A DNA stretch of 64,000 nucleotides from Roseateles sp. SL47 (GCF_026625885.1 NZ_CP113068.1:2914001-2978000), one strand, 5' to 3'; positions 17,602-26,657 are shown, numbered from the stretch's first letter. The notes: generated by a model from the letters alone, not told the origin. Numbers and translations: made by a program.

Positions 17602-20420
17602 TGTTTCATCTCCAATCCCTGGAACTGCTGCACTGGGACTATTGCCGCCGCGTCTCGATGCCGCTGGACGGCAACATCATCACCATTGCGGGCCCCAACG
17701 GCTCCGGCAAGACCACCTTGCTGGACGCGATGCGGACGCTGCTGGGCCTGGAATGCTCGGGCGGCCGCACCTACAAGACCTATGCGCGCCATGCCAATGC
17801 GGAAACCGCCTGGCTGCGCGCTCTGGTGGACAACCGCCCGCGCGGCCGCCAGAACAGCAGCCGCCCCTTTGCCAGCTCGCTGCTGTACTCCGACCAGGTG
17901 ACCCTGGCCTGCCGCATCTCCCGGCACGGCGGGGACTGGGTGCGCCGCTATATCGTGGCGGATGGGGTCAACGAGATCGAGGCGCTGGACCAGAAGCCCG
18001 ACAAGGACTGGCTGGGCATCGAAGCCTGGAAGAAGCGCCTGGAGGCCGCCGGCCTCACCCGTGCCATCGGCCGCGTGCTGGCCCTGGAGCAGGGGCAGAC
18101 CGACCGCCTCTGCGAGCTGTCCCCCAAGGAACTGCTGCGGCTGGTGTTTGAAGTCTTCGGCGACCAGGAAGTGCTGGACCGTTATGAACTGGCGCGCAAC
18201 CATCAGCAGCAACTGCTGAAGGAAGTGGATCAGGCGGCCCACGAACTCTCCCACGCGCAGGCCCAGTTGTCGGACCTCTCCAACCGTGTCAACAGCTATC
18301 AGCAATACCAGCTGCGGCTGAAGGAACGCGAGCGCCTGGCCACGGAAGTGGTGCCGGTCTTGCAGTGGAGCGAGCAGCGCCAGCGCACTGCGCAGCAACT
18401 GCGGGATTTGCATCGCCAACGTCTGTTTGCCCGCTCCGACGAGCGCGGCATGAGCGAAAAGCGTGCTCATCTGCTGGCACTGTTCCAGGCGCAGGAGGCG
18501 TCTCGCCACAAGCTCGGCGAACTGGAAACGCAGCGCAAGGAAGCGCGCCAGGCGTTTGAGGCGGCCCGCGACGGCGAGCGGCCGATGGAACAACTCGTCA
18601 AGCGCGAAGAAGACCTGAAAGCCCTGGCGGCTGTTGAAACCGACGGTGCGGCGCTGACCACGCGCCTGGAAGAGCTGGGCACGCGCCAGCATCAGCTGCG
18701 CGAGAGCTTCACCCGCAACAACGACCAGTTGCGCAAGGCCCAGGCGGCCATGGATGAGCTGACCGGTCAGCGTCTGCCGCCGCCACCGCAGGAGGTGACC
18801 CGCTTCCGCAAGGCGCTGGACGAAGCCGGCATCCAGCACCATGTGCTGGCCGATTGCATCGACATTTCCGACGACCAGTGGCGTGCCGCAGCCGAAGGCT
18901 TCCTGCGCCCGTCGCGCTGGGTGGTGGTGCTGGCGCACAGCAGTGATGAGTCCCAGGCCTACCGCCTGGCCTCCCGCGAGCGTTATCGCCACTATGTGGT
19001 GGCCGATGGTGAGCACGCGCCTGCGGTCAGCCCCAAGGACAGCCTGCTGTCGGTGCTGAAATTCAATGCCAAGGCGCCCGGCTGGCTGCTACGCCAGCTG
19101 GCCTCCATCCGTTGTGTGGCCGATACCGACCAGGGCGCCCGCGCCGGCGGCGAATGGATCACCCCGGACGCTTATTACCGCGACGGCCGTGGCGGTCGCA
19201 GCCTCTGGGTGGAGCCGCGTGAATTCCAGTTTGGCGTGTCCGCGCTGGATGCACGCCGGGCCTCGCTGGAAAAGGAACTGGCGCGCTACGACCTGGAGCT
19301 GTCCAAGATCGCCAAGGAGCAGGTGGAGATCGAACGCCAGCTCAAGGACGCGCAGCGGGCCGCCCAAGGCCACAAGGCTGCCCAGGAACTGGTGGAGCGG
19401 GCCGAGGAATTCGCCCAGGCGCGCGCACGCCTGCCGGGCCTGCGCCAGTCGCGGATCGAGGCCGCCACCCGCATGGCCTCGCTCGACCAGGAGCATGACC
19501 GTGCCGTCGCCCAGGGCACCCGCAGCGAGCGCGACTACGAAGCCGCGCAGGCCTCGCTGAAGGCCAGCGAGGACAACGTCTCCCGCGCGGAACGGGACTG
19601 GGCGTCGCGCCGTGATGATCTGCTGGCCCAGGCCCGCGCCTCCCGCGAGGCCAAGGCCCGATTCCCGGCGGCCTGGGTGCATCCCTTGCGCCTGGCCACC
19701 CTGCGTGATGAATTCGAGAACGCCAAGCAGGCCGAAATCGCCGCGCGCCATGTGCAGCAGGAGCTGGACACCGGCGTGTGGGAAACCGACCCGCAGGTGC
19801 AGGACCGCCACGCCCGCATGCAGGTCGCGGTGCTGGAGCAGACCACGCAGCTGGACGACCGCCGTGCCAGCAATGAAATGGCGCGCATCGCGGCTTTTAA
19901 TGCCCGTGAACGCTACATCGACGTGCTGCGCGCCACCGTCCGCCGCTACAAGAAAAATGTGCAGGAGCTGGGTGAACTGGCCGGGGTGCATGCCCAGGCT
20001 GAGCTGCCGCACCTGGACAACGACGACACCGTGCTGGCCCAGGCCGGTCTGCATGTGAAGTTCAACTTCGACGGCAAGGGCGAAGTGGGCCTCAATGACG
20101 GCGAGGCCTCCGGCGGCCAGCAGGTGCTCAAGAGCCTGATCCTGCTGGTGGGGCTGATGAAGGACGACGACGCGCCGGGCGGCTTCGTCTTCATTGACGA
20201 GCCGTTTGCCCACCTGGACGTGCGCAACATCCAGCTGGTCGGCCACTTCCTCAAGAGTACGCGGGCGCAATACCTGCTGACCACGCCGATCACTCACAAC
20301 GTGGAAGTCTTCGAGCCTTCGGAGATCACCCTGGTGACCAGCAAGAAGCCGCGGGGCGAGCGTTGGGCGCCGCCGATTGCGGTGCTGGCCCGCAAGCCGG
20401 AAGAGTCGGTGTACGGTTGA
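17601..20420 (+). CDS. MksB/JetC-like SMC ATPase
   Basis: A 939-residue SMC-family ATPase with bipartite head. The N-terminal Walker A is GPNGSGKTT at residues 31-39. Long coiled coils run at about 200-400 and 545-790. A globular hinge-like insert lies at about 405-545 (AGIQHHVLADCIDISDD...). The C-terminal signature is EASGGQQVL (about 835) and the Walker B is VFIDEPFAHLD (about 862-872). The arms are short compared with canonical SMC (about 1,150 residues). MukB/MksB/JetC relatives topologically entrap DNA for chromosome organisation or plasmid restriction. No JetD/MksG nuclease gene follows; the next gene is a convergent transporter. Confidence 0.85.
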   Translation: MFHLQSLELLHWDYCRRVSMPLDGNIITIAGPNGSGKTTLLDAMRTLLGLECSGGRTYKTYARHANAETAWLRALVDNRPRGRQNSSRPFASSLLYSDQVTLACRISRHGGDWVRRYIVADGVNEIEALDQKPDKDWLGIEAWKKRLEAAGLTRAIGRVLALEQGQTDRLCELSPKELLRLVFEVFGDQEVLDRYELARNHQQQLLKEVDQAAHELSHAQAQLSDLSNRVNSYQQYQLRLKERERLATEVVPVLQWSEQRQRTAQQLRDLHRQRLFARSDERGMSEKRAHLLALFQAQEASRHKLGELETQRKEARQAFEAARDGERPMEQLVKREEDLKALAAVETDGAALTTRLEELGTRQHQLRESFTRNNDQLRKAQAAMDELTGQRLPPPPQEVTRFRKALDEAGIQHHVLADCIDISDDQWRAAAEGFLRPSRWVVVLAHSSDESQAYRLASRERYRHYVVADGEHAPAVSPKDSLLSVLKFNAKAPGWLLRQLASIRCVADTDQGARAGGEWITPDAYYRDGRGGRSLWVEPREFQFGVSALDARRASLEKELARYDLELSKIAKEQVEIERQLKDAQRAAQGHKAAQELVERAEEFAQARARLPGLRQSRIEAATRMASLDQEHDRAVAQGTRSERDYEAAQASLKASEDNVSRAERDWASRRDDLLAQARASREAKARFPAAWVHPLRLATLRDEFENAKQAEIAARHVQQELDTGVWETDPQVQDRHARMQVAVLEQTTQLDDRRASNEMARIAAFNARERYIDVLRATVRRYKKNVQELGELAGVHAQAELPHLDNDDTVLAQAGLHVKFNFDGKGEVGLNDGEASGGQQVLKSLILLVGLMKDDDAPGGFVFIDEPFAHLDVRNIQLVGHFLKSTRAQYLLTTPITHNVEVFEPSEITLVTSKKPRGERWAPPIAVLARKPEESVYG

Positions 20421-20432
20421 GGGCTTTCGCAG

Positions 20433-20466
20433 GGCGCCGGTCTGTTGTGGGCCGGGCGCCTTGCTC
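20433..20466. terminator. Candidate terminator hairpin after the SMC operon
   Basis: GGCGCC at 20433-20438 pairs with GGCGCC at 20455-20460 (extended by CC/GG with one bulge) and is followed by TTGCTC. It sits between convergent transcription units. The T-run is weak. Confidence 0.35.
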
Positions 20467-20555
20467 CGCGCGCTTCAGCGGTTCATGGCGTGTTCGTCAG
20501 TGTTCTTGCCCGCAGCTTGGCATGCCTCGACACGGAGGCCCAGATTCATGGCGAG

Positions 20556-21776
20556 TTAATGGCGTGATGCGTTGCGCGCGGGAATCCAGGCGCCCAGCAG
20601 GGTCGCCGCCAGCAATGCGAGCACGCCGGTCACTGCAATGCCGCCCGCCAGTGACACCGTCGCCACCAGGGCGGACAGCAAGGCCGGCCCGCAGGAGCCG
20701 CCCACATCCGACAGGAATCGCCAGACGCCCAGGAAGTAGGCGCGGCCCAGGCGCGGTGCGTGGTCGGCCCCCAGGGTCATGATCAGTCCCGACCCGATGC
20801 CATTGCCGATGCCCACGGCCATGGCGGCGATCAGCAGGGACACCAGCCCGGTGGTCCACGGCATCAACAGCATGGCAATGCCGATGATCACCATCGACGG
20901 CACCGCCACCCAGCGCCGACCCTTCAGATCCATCACCCGCCCGGCGGGATAGAACAGCAGCATCTCCACGCCGCCGGAAAGCCCATAGATCAACGAGGCT
21001 GCGGCCGGGGCCAGCGCCAGATGATCCGCCCACAGTGGAATCACGGCCTGGCGGGACGACCGCACCGCACTCACCAGCATGATGCCCAGCCCCAGGGTGA
21101 GGAAGATGTGGCGATGGCTTTGGAGGATGGTGCGGAAGGTCACTGGCGCCGGAGCCGCCTGCCCAGCCGGGGTGGGGGGGACTTCCAGATCGGGCAGACG
21201 GGCGCCGATGGCGGCCGCGCACAGCACGCCCGCGATGCCCACGGCAAATGCTGCGGACACCCCAAACAGATGAATCGCGCCCGCCGCCAGGAACGGCCCG
21301 ATGAACATGCCGATCCGCATCACGCCCCCCAGCGTGGACAGCGCCCGGGCGCGGTAGAGCGGCGGCACCGCCTCGGTCAGGTAACTCTGCCGCGCCAGGT
21401 TGTAGACCGCCTGGGACATGCCCACCATGAAGCAGCCAGCCGCAAAGAACACCAGATGATGGGAGAACACCGACAGCGCCATGCCCAGGGCGCTCCAGAG
21501 GCCGGCCGCAATGATGGCGCCGCGTTCTCCCCAGCGCATGGTGATCAGCGACGCAGGCACGTTGTTGAGCAGGGACCCGAGGCTGATCAGCGTGACCACA
21601 AAGGCGGCCATGGAGACGGAGGCGCCCAGGTCCCGGGCCATCAGTGGCACGATCGGCAGGATGGCACCTTCCCCCAGCCCGAACAGCAGCGACGGCCCGA
21701 AGGCCGGAATGGCGATCTTGCGGAAGGAAAAGTCGGGCGACTGACCTGGCTCGGCGGACGAGGGCGAAGTGGACAT
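20556..21776 (-). CDS. MFS transporter
   Basis: A 406-residue inner-membrane secondary transporter with about twelve hydrophobic segments. The loop between helices 2 and 3 (MRWGERGAIIAAG) and the central loop (RVMDLKGRRWVAVPS) match major facilitator superfamily A-motifs, and the N-terminus is cytoplasmic. The substrate is not predictable; the overall look is of a drug-efflux or sugar/metabolite exporter. It is convergent with the SMC operon and followed upstream by a separately transcribed NTF2-like gene. Confidence 0.88.
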   Translation of the reverse strand: MSTSPSSAEPGQSPDFSFRKIAIPAFGPSLLFGLGEGAILPIVPLMARDLGASVSMAAFVVTLISLGSLLNNVPASLITMRWGERGAIIAAGLWSALGMALSVFSHHLVFFAAGCFMVGMSQAVYNLARQSYLTEAVPPLYRARALSTLGGVMRIGMFIGPFLAAGAIHLFGVSAAFAVGIAGVLCAAAIGARLPDLEVPPTPAGQAAPAPVTFRTILQSHRHIFLTLGLGIMLVSAVRSSRQAVIPLWADHLALAPAAASLIYGLSGGVEMLLFYPAGRVMDLKGRRWVAVPSMVIIGIAMLLMPWTTGLVSLLIAAMAVGIGNGIGSGLIMTLGADHAPRLGRAYFLGVWRFLSDVGGSCGPALLSALVATVSLAGGIAVTGVLALLAATLLGAWIPARNASRH

Positions 21777-21894
21777 CAGCGGGTCACCGGATGAACGGCC
21801 TTGAGGCCGAGGTCAGAAATTTTGCGTCGGCTGCGTTGCTGTTCGTGTTCGGGGGGCTCTGGCGGTGCGATGTGTGAGCCAAAGCTCGCCGGGT

Positions 21895-22293
21895 TCACCA
21901 CGGCTCTGCAGCGGGTGTGCCCTGGTGATAGCGCAATTGCCAGCCCACCGCTGTCTTCATCCAGACCGACGACCGGAGCGTGTGGAGCGTCAACCCTCCG
22001 TCCGCAGAGCGGTGGGCGCTGCGGTAGGCGAGCAGCGCAATGTCCTCGGCCAGGCGCACCACGCGAAAGGCGTCCGGCACGACATCGGGCGGCTCATGGT
22101 CGGAGAGCAGAAACCGGGTCACTGTCTCCAGTGTGTAGATCCGTCCTGAACGCCCGACTTCATCGAACTCGGGATGCATCAGGGCGCGCAGCCGTTCTTC
22201 GCTACAGCGAACGCCTGGATGGTGCAGTTCCACTTCCAGGGCGCGGAGGGTGCTCAGCAGGTCGGCAGAGTCGAGGGGGAGCTTGGCATGCAT
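21895..22293 (-). CDS. NTF2-like (SnoaL/DUF4440-type) protein
   Basis: A 132-residue small cone-fold protein. Its pattern (an N-terminal helix LLSTLRALEVELHHPGVR, LRALMHPEFDEVGRSGRIYT, a central ALLAYRSAH strand and a C-terminal WQLRYHQGTP strand) fits DUF4440/SnoaL-like NTF2 proteins, which bind or convert small hydrophobic ligands. Catalysis cannot be inferred. A CATAAT box lies 5 nt before the ATG with no ribosome-binding site, suggesting its own promoter close to the start. Confidence 0.75.
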   Translation of the reverse strand: MHAKLPLDSADLLSTLRALEVELHHPGVRCSEERLRALMHPEFDEVGRSGRIYTLETVTRFLLSDHEPPDVVPDAFRVVRLAEDIALLAYRSAHRSADGGLTLHTLRSSVWMKTAVGWQLRYHQGTPAAEPW

Positions 22294-22298
22294 GAAAG

Positions 22299-22304
22299 AT
22301 TATG
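22299..22304 (-). promoter_or_regulatory. Candidate -10 box of the NTF2-like gene
   Basis: CATAAT on the minus strand ends 5 nt before the ATG at 22293, another start codon with a -10-like element immediately upstream and no Shine-Dalgarno. Confidence 0.35.
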
Positions 22305-22400
22305 TGCGGATGTCTCCCATCACCGTCCTGGCGCCCGGCCCCTTGGCCTGACAACAGAGGGGCAGGCATGGCGCATTCGTGCCCCTTGAAACAGTGACGC

Positions 22401-22417
22401 TGTCCAATGAATGGACA
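22401..22417. promoter_or_regulatory. Dyad TGTCCA-ATGAA-TGGACA, candidate operator
   Basis: A perfect 6-bp inverted repeat with a 5-bp centre, lying about 290 bp upstream of the GH5 start. Its centre overlaps one of the CAATGA copies. The binding protein is unknown. Confidence 0.4.
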
Positions 22418-22751
22418 CCTCGATTCAATGACGCGCCAAATGCCAGGCTCAAGCTCCGCTGGATTCAATGCAATGAATCTGCCAGTAGATTGTGTCCAGT
22501 TGCGTCATTGGTCATTGAAAAAGGTCCATTCCTCCCAGCAGAGGGCAGGCTATCGCTCATTGAAGATCGCCGTAAGTTGCCAACTGTTGCGGCTTGACAG
22601 GGGCGCGTTGAATGCACAACGTGGACACTCCGTTCAGCGTTCACGTAGCCCTGGGAGGGGTGATCGTCCGCTTCTTACTCATTGGTAATGAAAGGCTTCA
22701 CCATGAAGATGACTTCTCTTTGCCAGGCACTCCTGGCCGCATTGCTCATTG
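22405..22751. repeat. Cluster of TCATTG/CAATGA hexamers upstream of the endoglucanase gene
   Basis: Eight exact copies in either orientation were found, starting at 22405, 22426, 22471, 22505, 22512, 22557, 22679 and 22746. A near copy (CAATGC) lies at 22466. By chance about 0.2 would be expected in this length. The last copy lies just inside the coding region. The repeats are plausible binding sites for a regulator of cellulose degradation. Confidence 0.6.
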
Positions 22752-24478
22752 GTCAAACCGGCCTGGCCATGGCCGACGTGGCACCGCTTTCCGTCAGTGG
22801 CAACAAAGTGCTGGCCGGTGGCCAGCCCGCCAGCTTCGCGGGCAACAGCCTGTTCTGGAGCAACACCGGCTGGGGCGGTGAGAAGTACTACACCGCCAAT
22901 GCAGTGAGCTGGCTGAAGAATGACTGGAAGTCGCGCGTCATTCGTGTGGCCATGGGCGTTGATGAAGGCGGTGGTTATCTGCAGGACCCCACCGGCAACA
23001 AGGCGCGGGTCAAGGCCGTGGTGGATGCCGCCATTGCCAATGACATGTATGTGATCATCGATTGGCACAGCCATCATGCCGAGGACTACCGCTCGCAGGC
23101 GGTGAGCTTCTTCGAAGAAATGGCGCGGACCTATGGCAAGAACAATCACGTCATTTATGAGGTCTACAACGAACCGCTCAACATCTCTTGGAGCGGCACC
23201 CTCAAGCCTTATGCCCAGGCGGTGATCAACGCCATTCGCGCCATTGACCCGGACAACCTGATCATTGTGGGCACACCGAACTGGTCGCAGGATGTGGATG
23301 TGGCCTCGCGTGACCCGATCAGTGGCGCCAACATTGCCTACACCCTTCACTTCTATGCCGGCAGCCACGGGCAGTGGCTGCGAGACAAGGCCCAGACCGC
23401 GTTGAACAACGGTGTAGCCCTGTTCGTGACCGAATGGGGTTCGGTGGGCGCCAGTGGCGACGGGGCCGTGGCCACCAGCGAAACCTGGGCCTGGGTGGAT
23501 TTCATGAAGGCCAAGGGCATCAGCAATGCCAACTGGGCCTTGAATGACAAGGCCGAGGGTGCTTCGGCCCTGGTGTCGGGGGCCAGCGGGCAGGGGGGAT
23601 GGTCCGCCAGTCAACTCACCCCTTCCGGCACGCTGGTCAAGCAGATCATCAGCGGCTGGCCCGCTGCACCGACCCCCACGCCGGGCTGCACCCGGGTGGC
23701 CATTCCCGCGCAGATCCAGGCCGAGACCTATTGCAACATGTCCGGCGTGCAGGTGGAGGCCACGACGGATACGAATGGCGGCAGCAATGTCGGCTACATC
23801 GAGACCGGCGACTGGATGACCTATGACGTCAATGTGCCGGCAGCCGGCAGCTATGTCGTGAAGTACCGTGTGGCCAGTGCATCCGGCGGCGGCATCATTC
23901 AATTGGAGCAGGGCGGCGGCGGTAGTGTCTATGGCACCGTCAACGTGCCTTCCACAGGCGGCTGGCAGACCTGGACCACGGTCACACAGACCGTGTCACT
24001 GCCGGCAGGCCAGCAGACGCTGGGCCTGCTGGCCAAGTCGGGCGGGTTCAACATCAACTGGCTGGACATCAGCCGTCCGGGTGACCCGGTGGATGGCGGC
24101 ACTCTCATCCAGGCAGAGAACTTCGACGCCATGAGCGGTGTGCAGACGGAAGCAACCACCGACTCCGGCGGCGGGTTGAATGTGGCGTATCTGGATGCCG
24201 GCGACTGGCTGTCTTACCCCACCGTCAACATTGCGACTGCGGGTACCTACACCATTGAATATCGGGTGGCCAGCCTGAATGGCGGCGGCACGCTTCAACT
24301 GGAGGAGGCGGGCGGCAGCGTGGTGTATGGGGCGGTGAACATTCCGGCCACCGGGGGCTGGCAGAACTGGGTGACGGTCAAGCACACGGTGACACTGGCG
24401 GCCGGTCAACGCAAGTTCGGCATTGCCGTTCGCAATGGCGGCTACAACCTGAACTGGTTCCGTGTCACCAAGTCCTGA
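22703..24478 (+). CDS. Secreted GH5 endoglucanase with two CBM6 modules
   Basis: A 591-residue extracellular cellulase. A Sec signal peptide covers residues 1-24 (ends GLAMA). The GH5 TIM barrel (about 25-315) has the proton donor in VYNEPL (E157) and the nucleophile in VTEWGS (E244). After a short Pro/Thr linker come two tandem CBM6 domains (about 330-455 and 463-591), each beginning with an IQAE motif and containing a GDW motif. ATG 22703 was chosen because AAAGG lies 7 nt upstream; ATG 22688 is an alternative with no ribosome-binding site. The gene stands alone behind a repeat-rich control region. Confidence 0.93.
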   Translation: MKMTSLCQALLAALLIGQTGLAMADVAPLSVSGNKVLAGGQPASFAGNSLFWSNTGWGGEKYYTANAVSWLKNDWKSRVIRVAMGVDEGGGYLQDPTGNKARVKAVVDAAIANDMYVIIDWHSHHAEDYRSQAVSFFEEMARTYGKNNHVIYEVYNEPLNISWSGTLKPYAQAVINAIRAIDPDNLIIVGTPNWSQDVDVASRDPISGANIAYTLHFYAGSHGQWLRDKAQTALNNGVALFVTEWGSVGASGDGAVATSETWAWVDFMKAKGISNANWALNDKAEGASALVSGASGQGGWSASQLTPSGTLVKQIISGWPAAPTPTPGCTRVAIPAQIQAETYCNMSGVQVEATTDTNGGSNVGYIETGDWMTYDVNVPAAGSYVVKYRVASASGGGIIQLEQGGGGSVYGTVNVPSTGGWQTWTTVTQTVSLPAGQQTLGLLAKSGGFNINWLDISRPGDPVDGGTLIQAENFDAMSGVQTEATTDSGGGLNVAYLDAGDWLSYPTVNIATAGTYTIEYRVASLNGGGTLQLEEAGGSVVYGAVNIPATGGWQNWVTVKHTVTLAAGQRKFGIAVRNGGYNLNWFRVTKS

Positions 24479-24509
24479 GGTTGAGGCCGTCTAGCGGTGC
24501 TTCTGCGGG

Positions 24510-24531
24510 CGTCCGTCCATTCGGACGGGCG
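24510..24531. terminator. Hairpin between convergent genes, candidate bidirectional terminator
   Basis: CGTCCGTCC (24510-24518) pairs with GGACGGGCG (24523-24531) around an ATTC loop, with one G-U pair. It lies between the GH5 stop and the zinc-ribbon gene stop. No clear T-run follows. Confidence 0.4.
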
Positions 24532-24559
24532 GCCCGGGGAGCGCCGCACTCCGCTGCGG

Positions 24560-24931
24560 TCAATGTTGGATGTTCCGCCGCGACGTCATCGACTGATGGC
24601 AGGGGTCGCAGAGTTTGCGGGTCTGGAACAGATACCGCTTTTCCACTTCATACGCGTGCTTCTGCTGCAGGGCCGTGAATACGGCTGGCTTGCGGCAATG
24701 GCTGCACCAGTAGAACTCGTCGAAGTAGTGCGTCGCCGTGCCCGGTTCGTAGGAGCGCGACCGCTTGCTGGCCTCGGACCATAAGGACGTGTCCGCCAGT
24801 ACCGGTGCGTCCTTCGCACTGTGGCGCCACTGGGCGGCACAGCGCAGGCACAAGCCGCCGGTCCAACTGCCAATGAACCGGCCCAGCAGTGAGTCGGTAG
24901 GGAGACGGCAGTTGCGGCAGGAGCGAGGCAT
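24560..24931 (-). CDS. Zinc-ribbon domain protein (zf-trcl type)
   Basis: A 123-residue protein with three CxxC-type metal sites. These are CRNC at residues 5-8, CLRC at about 28-31, and a ribbon built from WCSHC in the centre and LCDPC near the C-terminus. Between the last pair is the FTALQQKHAYE stretch characteristic of the 'probable zinc-ribbon' family PF13451. The function is unknown; such proteins are generally small nucleic-acid- or protein-binding modules. It is a monocistronic unit with no visible link to its neighbours. Confidence 0.75.
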   Translation of the reverse strand: MPRSCRNCRLPTDSLLGRFIGSWTGGLCLRCAAQWRHSAKDAPVLADTSLWSEASKRSRSYEPGTATHYFDEFYWCSHCRKPAVFTALQQKHAYEVEKRYLFQTRKLCDPCHQSMTSRRNIQH

Positions 24932-25023
24932 GTCGGCGGGTGCATCATGGATCGTTGGTCAGCAACCATCAGCCGGTGGTGATGGTGGATGGATGCTGGA
25001 TCCTATGACACTTGCCGATCGTC

Positions 25024-25962
25024 TCAGAAGGCCCGCCGCATTGGAGCCTCGGCCAGCACCTTCAACACATTCTCGGCGGCGCCCACGCCCATCTTCACGT
25101 AGGCGTCGGCGGTCACGCCGCCAATGTGGGGGCTCAGCAGGATGCGCGGTTCCGACAAAAAGATGTGGTCCGCCGGCATCGGTTCCACGCTGAAGCTGTC
25201 CAGCCCCGCCGCGAACACCTTGCCGCTCTGCACCGCAGCCCACAGCGCCGGCTCGTCGACCAGCCCTCCACGCGCCGTGTTGATCAGGATCACGCCCTGT
25301 CGGCACCGGGCCAGCGATTCGGCATTCACCATCCTGGCGTTGTCCGGGGTGAGCGGGCAGTGCAAGGAGATGACATCGGACTCCCGCCAAATGTCCTCCA
25401 TCTCGACCCGCGTGATGAACGCGGGCCACTCCTTCGCAAACGGGTCGAAGCCGATCACGCGCATGCCCATCGCCTGCGCCATGCGGGCAAACCGTTGCCC
25501 GATGGCGCCCAGACCCACCAACCCCACGGTGCGGCCTTCCAGTTCCAGGCTCTTGTGCGTGGCCTTGTCCCAATGGCCCTGGCGCATGCGCCCGTCCAGC
25601 GTTGCCACCGACTTGGCACAGGCCAGCATCAGCGCCAGCGCGTGTTCGGCCACGGCCGCTGCATTCGCGCCTGCGGCGGCCAACACCTGAATGCCACGGG
25701 CTGCTGCCGCCGTCTTGTCGATGGTGTCGGTGCCGCTGCCGTGTTTGGCGATGACTTTCAAGGAGGGGGCTGCTGCCATGGCAGCATCGCCCACCTTGCT
25801 GTAGCGCACGATGATGCCAACCGGGTCCTGCGCGCGGCACAGGGCCACGATGTCCTCTTCGGTCGGCGTCCTGCCGGCGAAGACCAGCGAATAGTCACTC
25901 AGCAGCGCGCGGGCCTGGGGGGCCAGGTCGGCACCGGTCACCAGAATCACTGGCGCACTCAC
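25024..25962 (-). CDS. D-isomer-specific 2-hydroxyacid dehydrogenase
   Basis: A 312-residue NAD-dependent oxidoreductase of the phosphoglycerate dehydrogenase-like family. The Rossmann motif is GLGAIGQRF, and the catalytic triad is carried by NTARGGLVDE (Arg), FSVEPMP (Glu) and LSPHIGG (His). It probably interconverts a 2-hydroxy and a 2-keto acid. Its ATG overlaps the upstream RraA-like stop by 4 nt. With the Bug receptor it forms an uptake-and-catabolism operon for an unidentified organic acid. Confidence 0.9.
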   Translation of the reverse strand: MSAPVILVTGADLAPQARALLSDYSLVFAGRTPTEEDIVALCRAQDPVGIIVRYSKVGDAAMAAAPSLKVIAKHGSGTDTIDKTAAAARGIQVLAAAGANAAAVAEHALALMLACAKSVATLDGRMRQGHWDKATHKSLELEGRTVGLVGLGAIGQRFARMAQAMGMRVIGFDPFAKEWPAFITRVEMEDIWRESDVISLHCPLTPDNARMVNAESLARCRQGVILINTARGGLVDEPALWAAVQSGKVFAAGLDSFSVEPMPADHIFLSEPRILLSPHIGGVTADAYVKMGVGAAENVLKVLAEAPMRRAF

Positions 25963-26657
25963 AGCGTTTCTCCTTCCCGGATCACGCCGGCCGCACGCAG
26001 CGCAGCCTCCAGCCAGGCCGGACGCAGGGCTTCACGATTGCGGATGCCGGCGATGCGGGCGGTCTCCGCCTTCACCTTCTCATGGGCCAGCGGAATGAGG
26101 GACTCGGCCTTGTGGCGTTCAATCACCGTCACGCCGTCGGCGTCTCCCACCACCAGGTCCCCGGGGTTCACGGTCACGCCGCCGATGGAAATCGGATGGT
26201 TGAGACGCCCGGCGATGGACTTGGTCGGGCCGTTCGGGTTGAGGCCGGCCGCAAACATCGGAAACCCCAATTCGCGGATGGCCTCGCTGTCGCGCACGGC
26301 ACCGTCAATCACGACGGCGGCGATGCCCAGGGCCACGCATTGCTGCGACATGATTTCGCCCATCAGCGCGGACGATAGATCGCCCTTGCCATCCACCACG
26401 ATCACATCCCCAGGCTGGGCCACCGCCATGGCGGCGTGAATCATCAGGTTGTCCCCGGGCCTTACTTCCACCGTCACTGCAGTGCCGGCAAAGCGCATGC
26501 TCGGAGACAGGGGCTGGATCCGGCCGTGCAGGGCGCCGCGACGGCCAGCCACATCCGCCAGGATGGACGACGGGAAGGCAGCGGCCTGACGGACCACGTC
26601 CGGGGCGAGGCGTTGGATGTCGCGAATGACATCGGGCAGCGAAGAAGCTTGCGTCAT
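25959..26657 (-). CDS. RraA-like / HMG aldolase family protein
   Basis: A 232-residue member of the RraA/4-hydroxy-4-methyl-2-oxoglutarate aldolase family. Conserved family segments are present: PGDNLMIHAAMAVAQPGDVIVVD, the active-site region DGAVRD, and GDLVVGDADGV. Relatives are metal-dependent aldolases or oxaloacetate decarboxylases that cleave 2-keto acids. Position between a hydroxyacid dehydrogenase and a carboxylate receptor favours a catabolic aldolase over RNase E regulation. The ATG at 26657 has GGAG upstream; the longer open frame is not preferred. Confidence 0.85.
   Translation of the reverse strand: MTQASSLPDVIRDIQRLAPDVVRQAAAFPSSILADVAGRRGALHGRIQPLSPSMRFAGTAVTVEVRPGDNLMIHAAMAVAQPGDVIVVDGKGDLSSALMGEIMSQQCVALGIAAVVIDGAVRDSEAIRELGFPMFAAGLNPNGPTKSIAGRLNHPISIGGVTVNPGDLVVGDADGVTVIERHKAESLIPLAHEKVKAETARIAGIRNREALRPAWLEAALRAAGVIREGETL

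Larger units (their letters stand above)
22294..22702. other. Divergent regulatory region between NTF2-like and GH5 genes
   Basis: No gene is seen in this roughly 400-bp gap. It contains a stem-loop with arms AGGGGCA (22358-22364) and TGCCCCT (22380-22386), a 17-bp dyad TGTCCA-n5-TGGACA (22401-22417), and most copies of a strongly over-represented TCATTG/CAATGA word. It is more AT-rich than the flanking genes, as expected of a control region. Confidence 0.5.
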
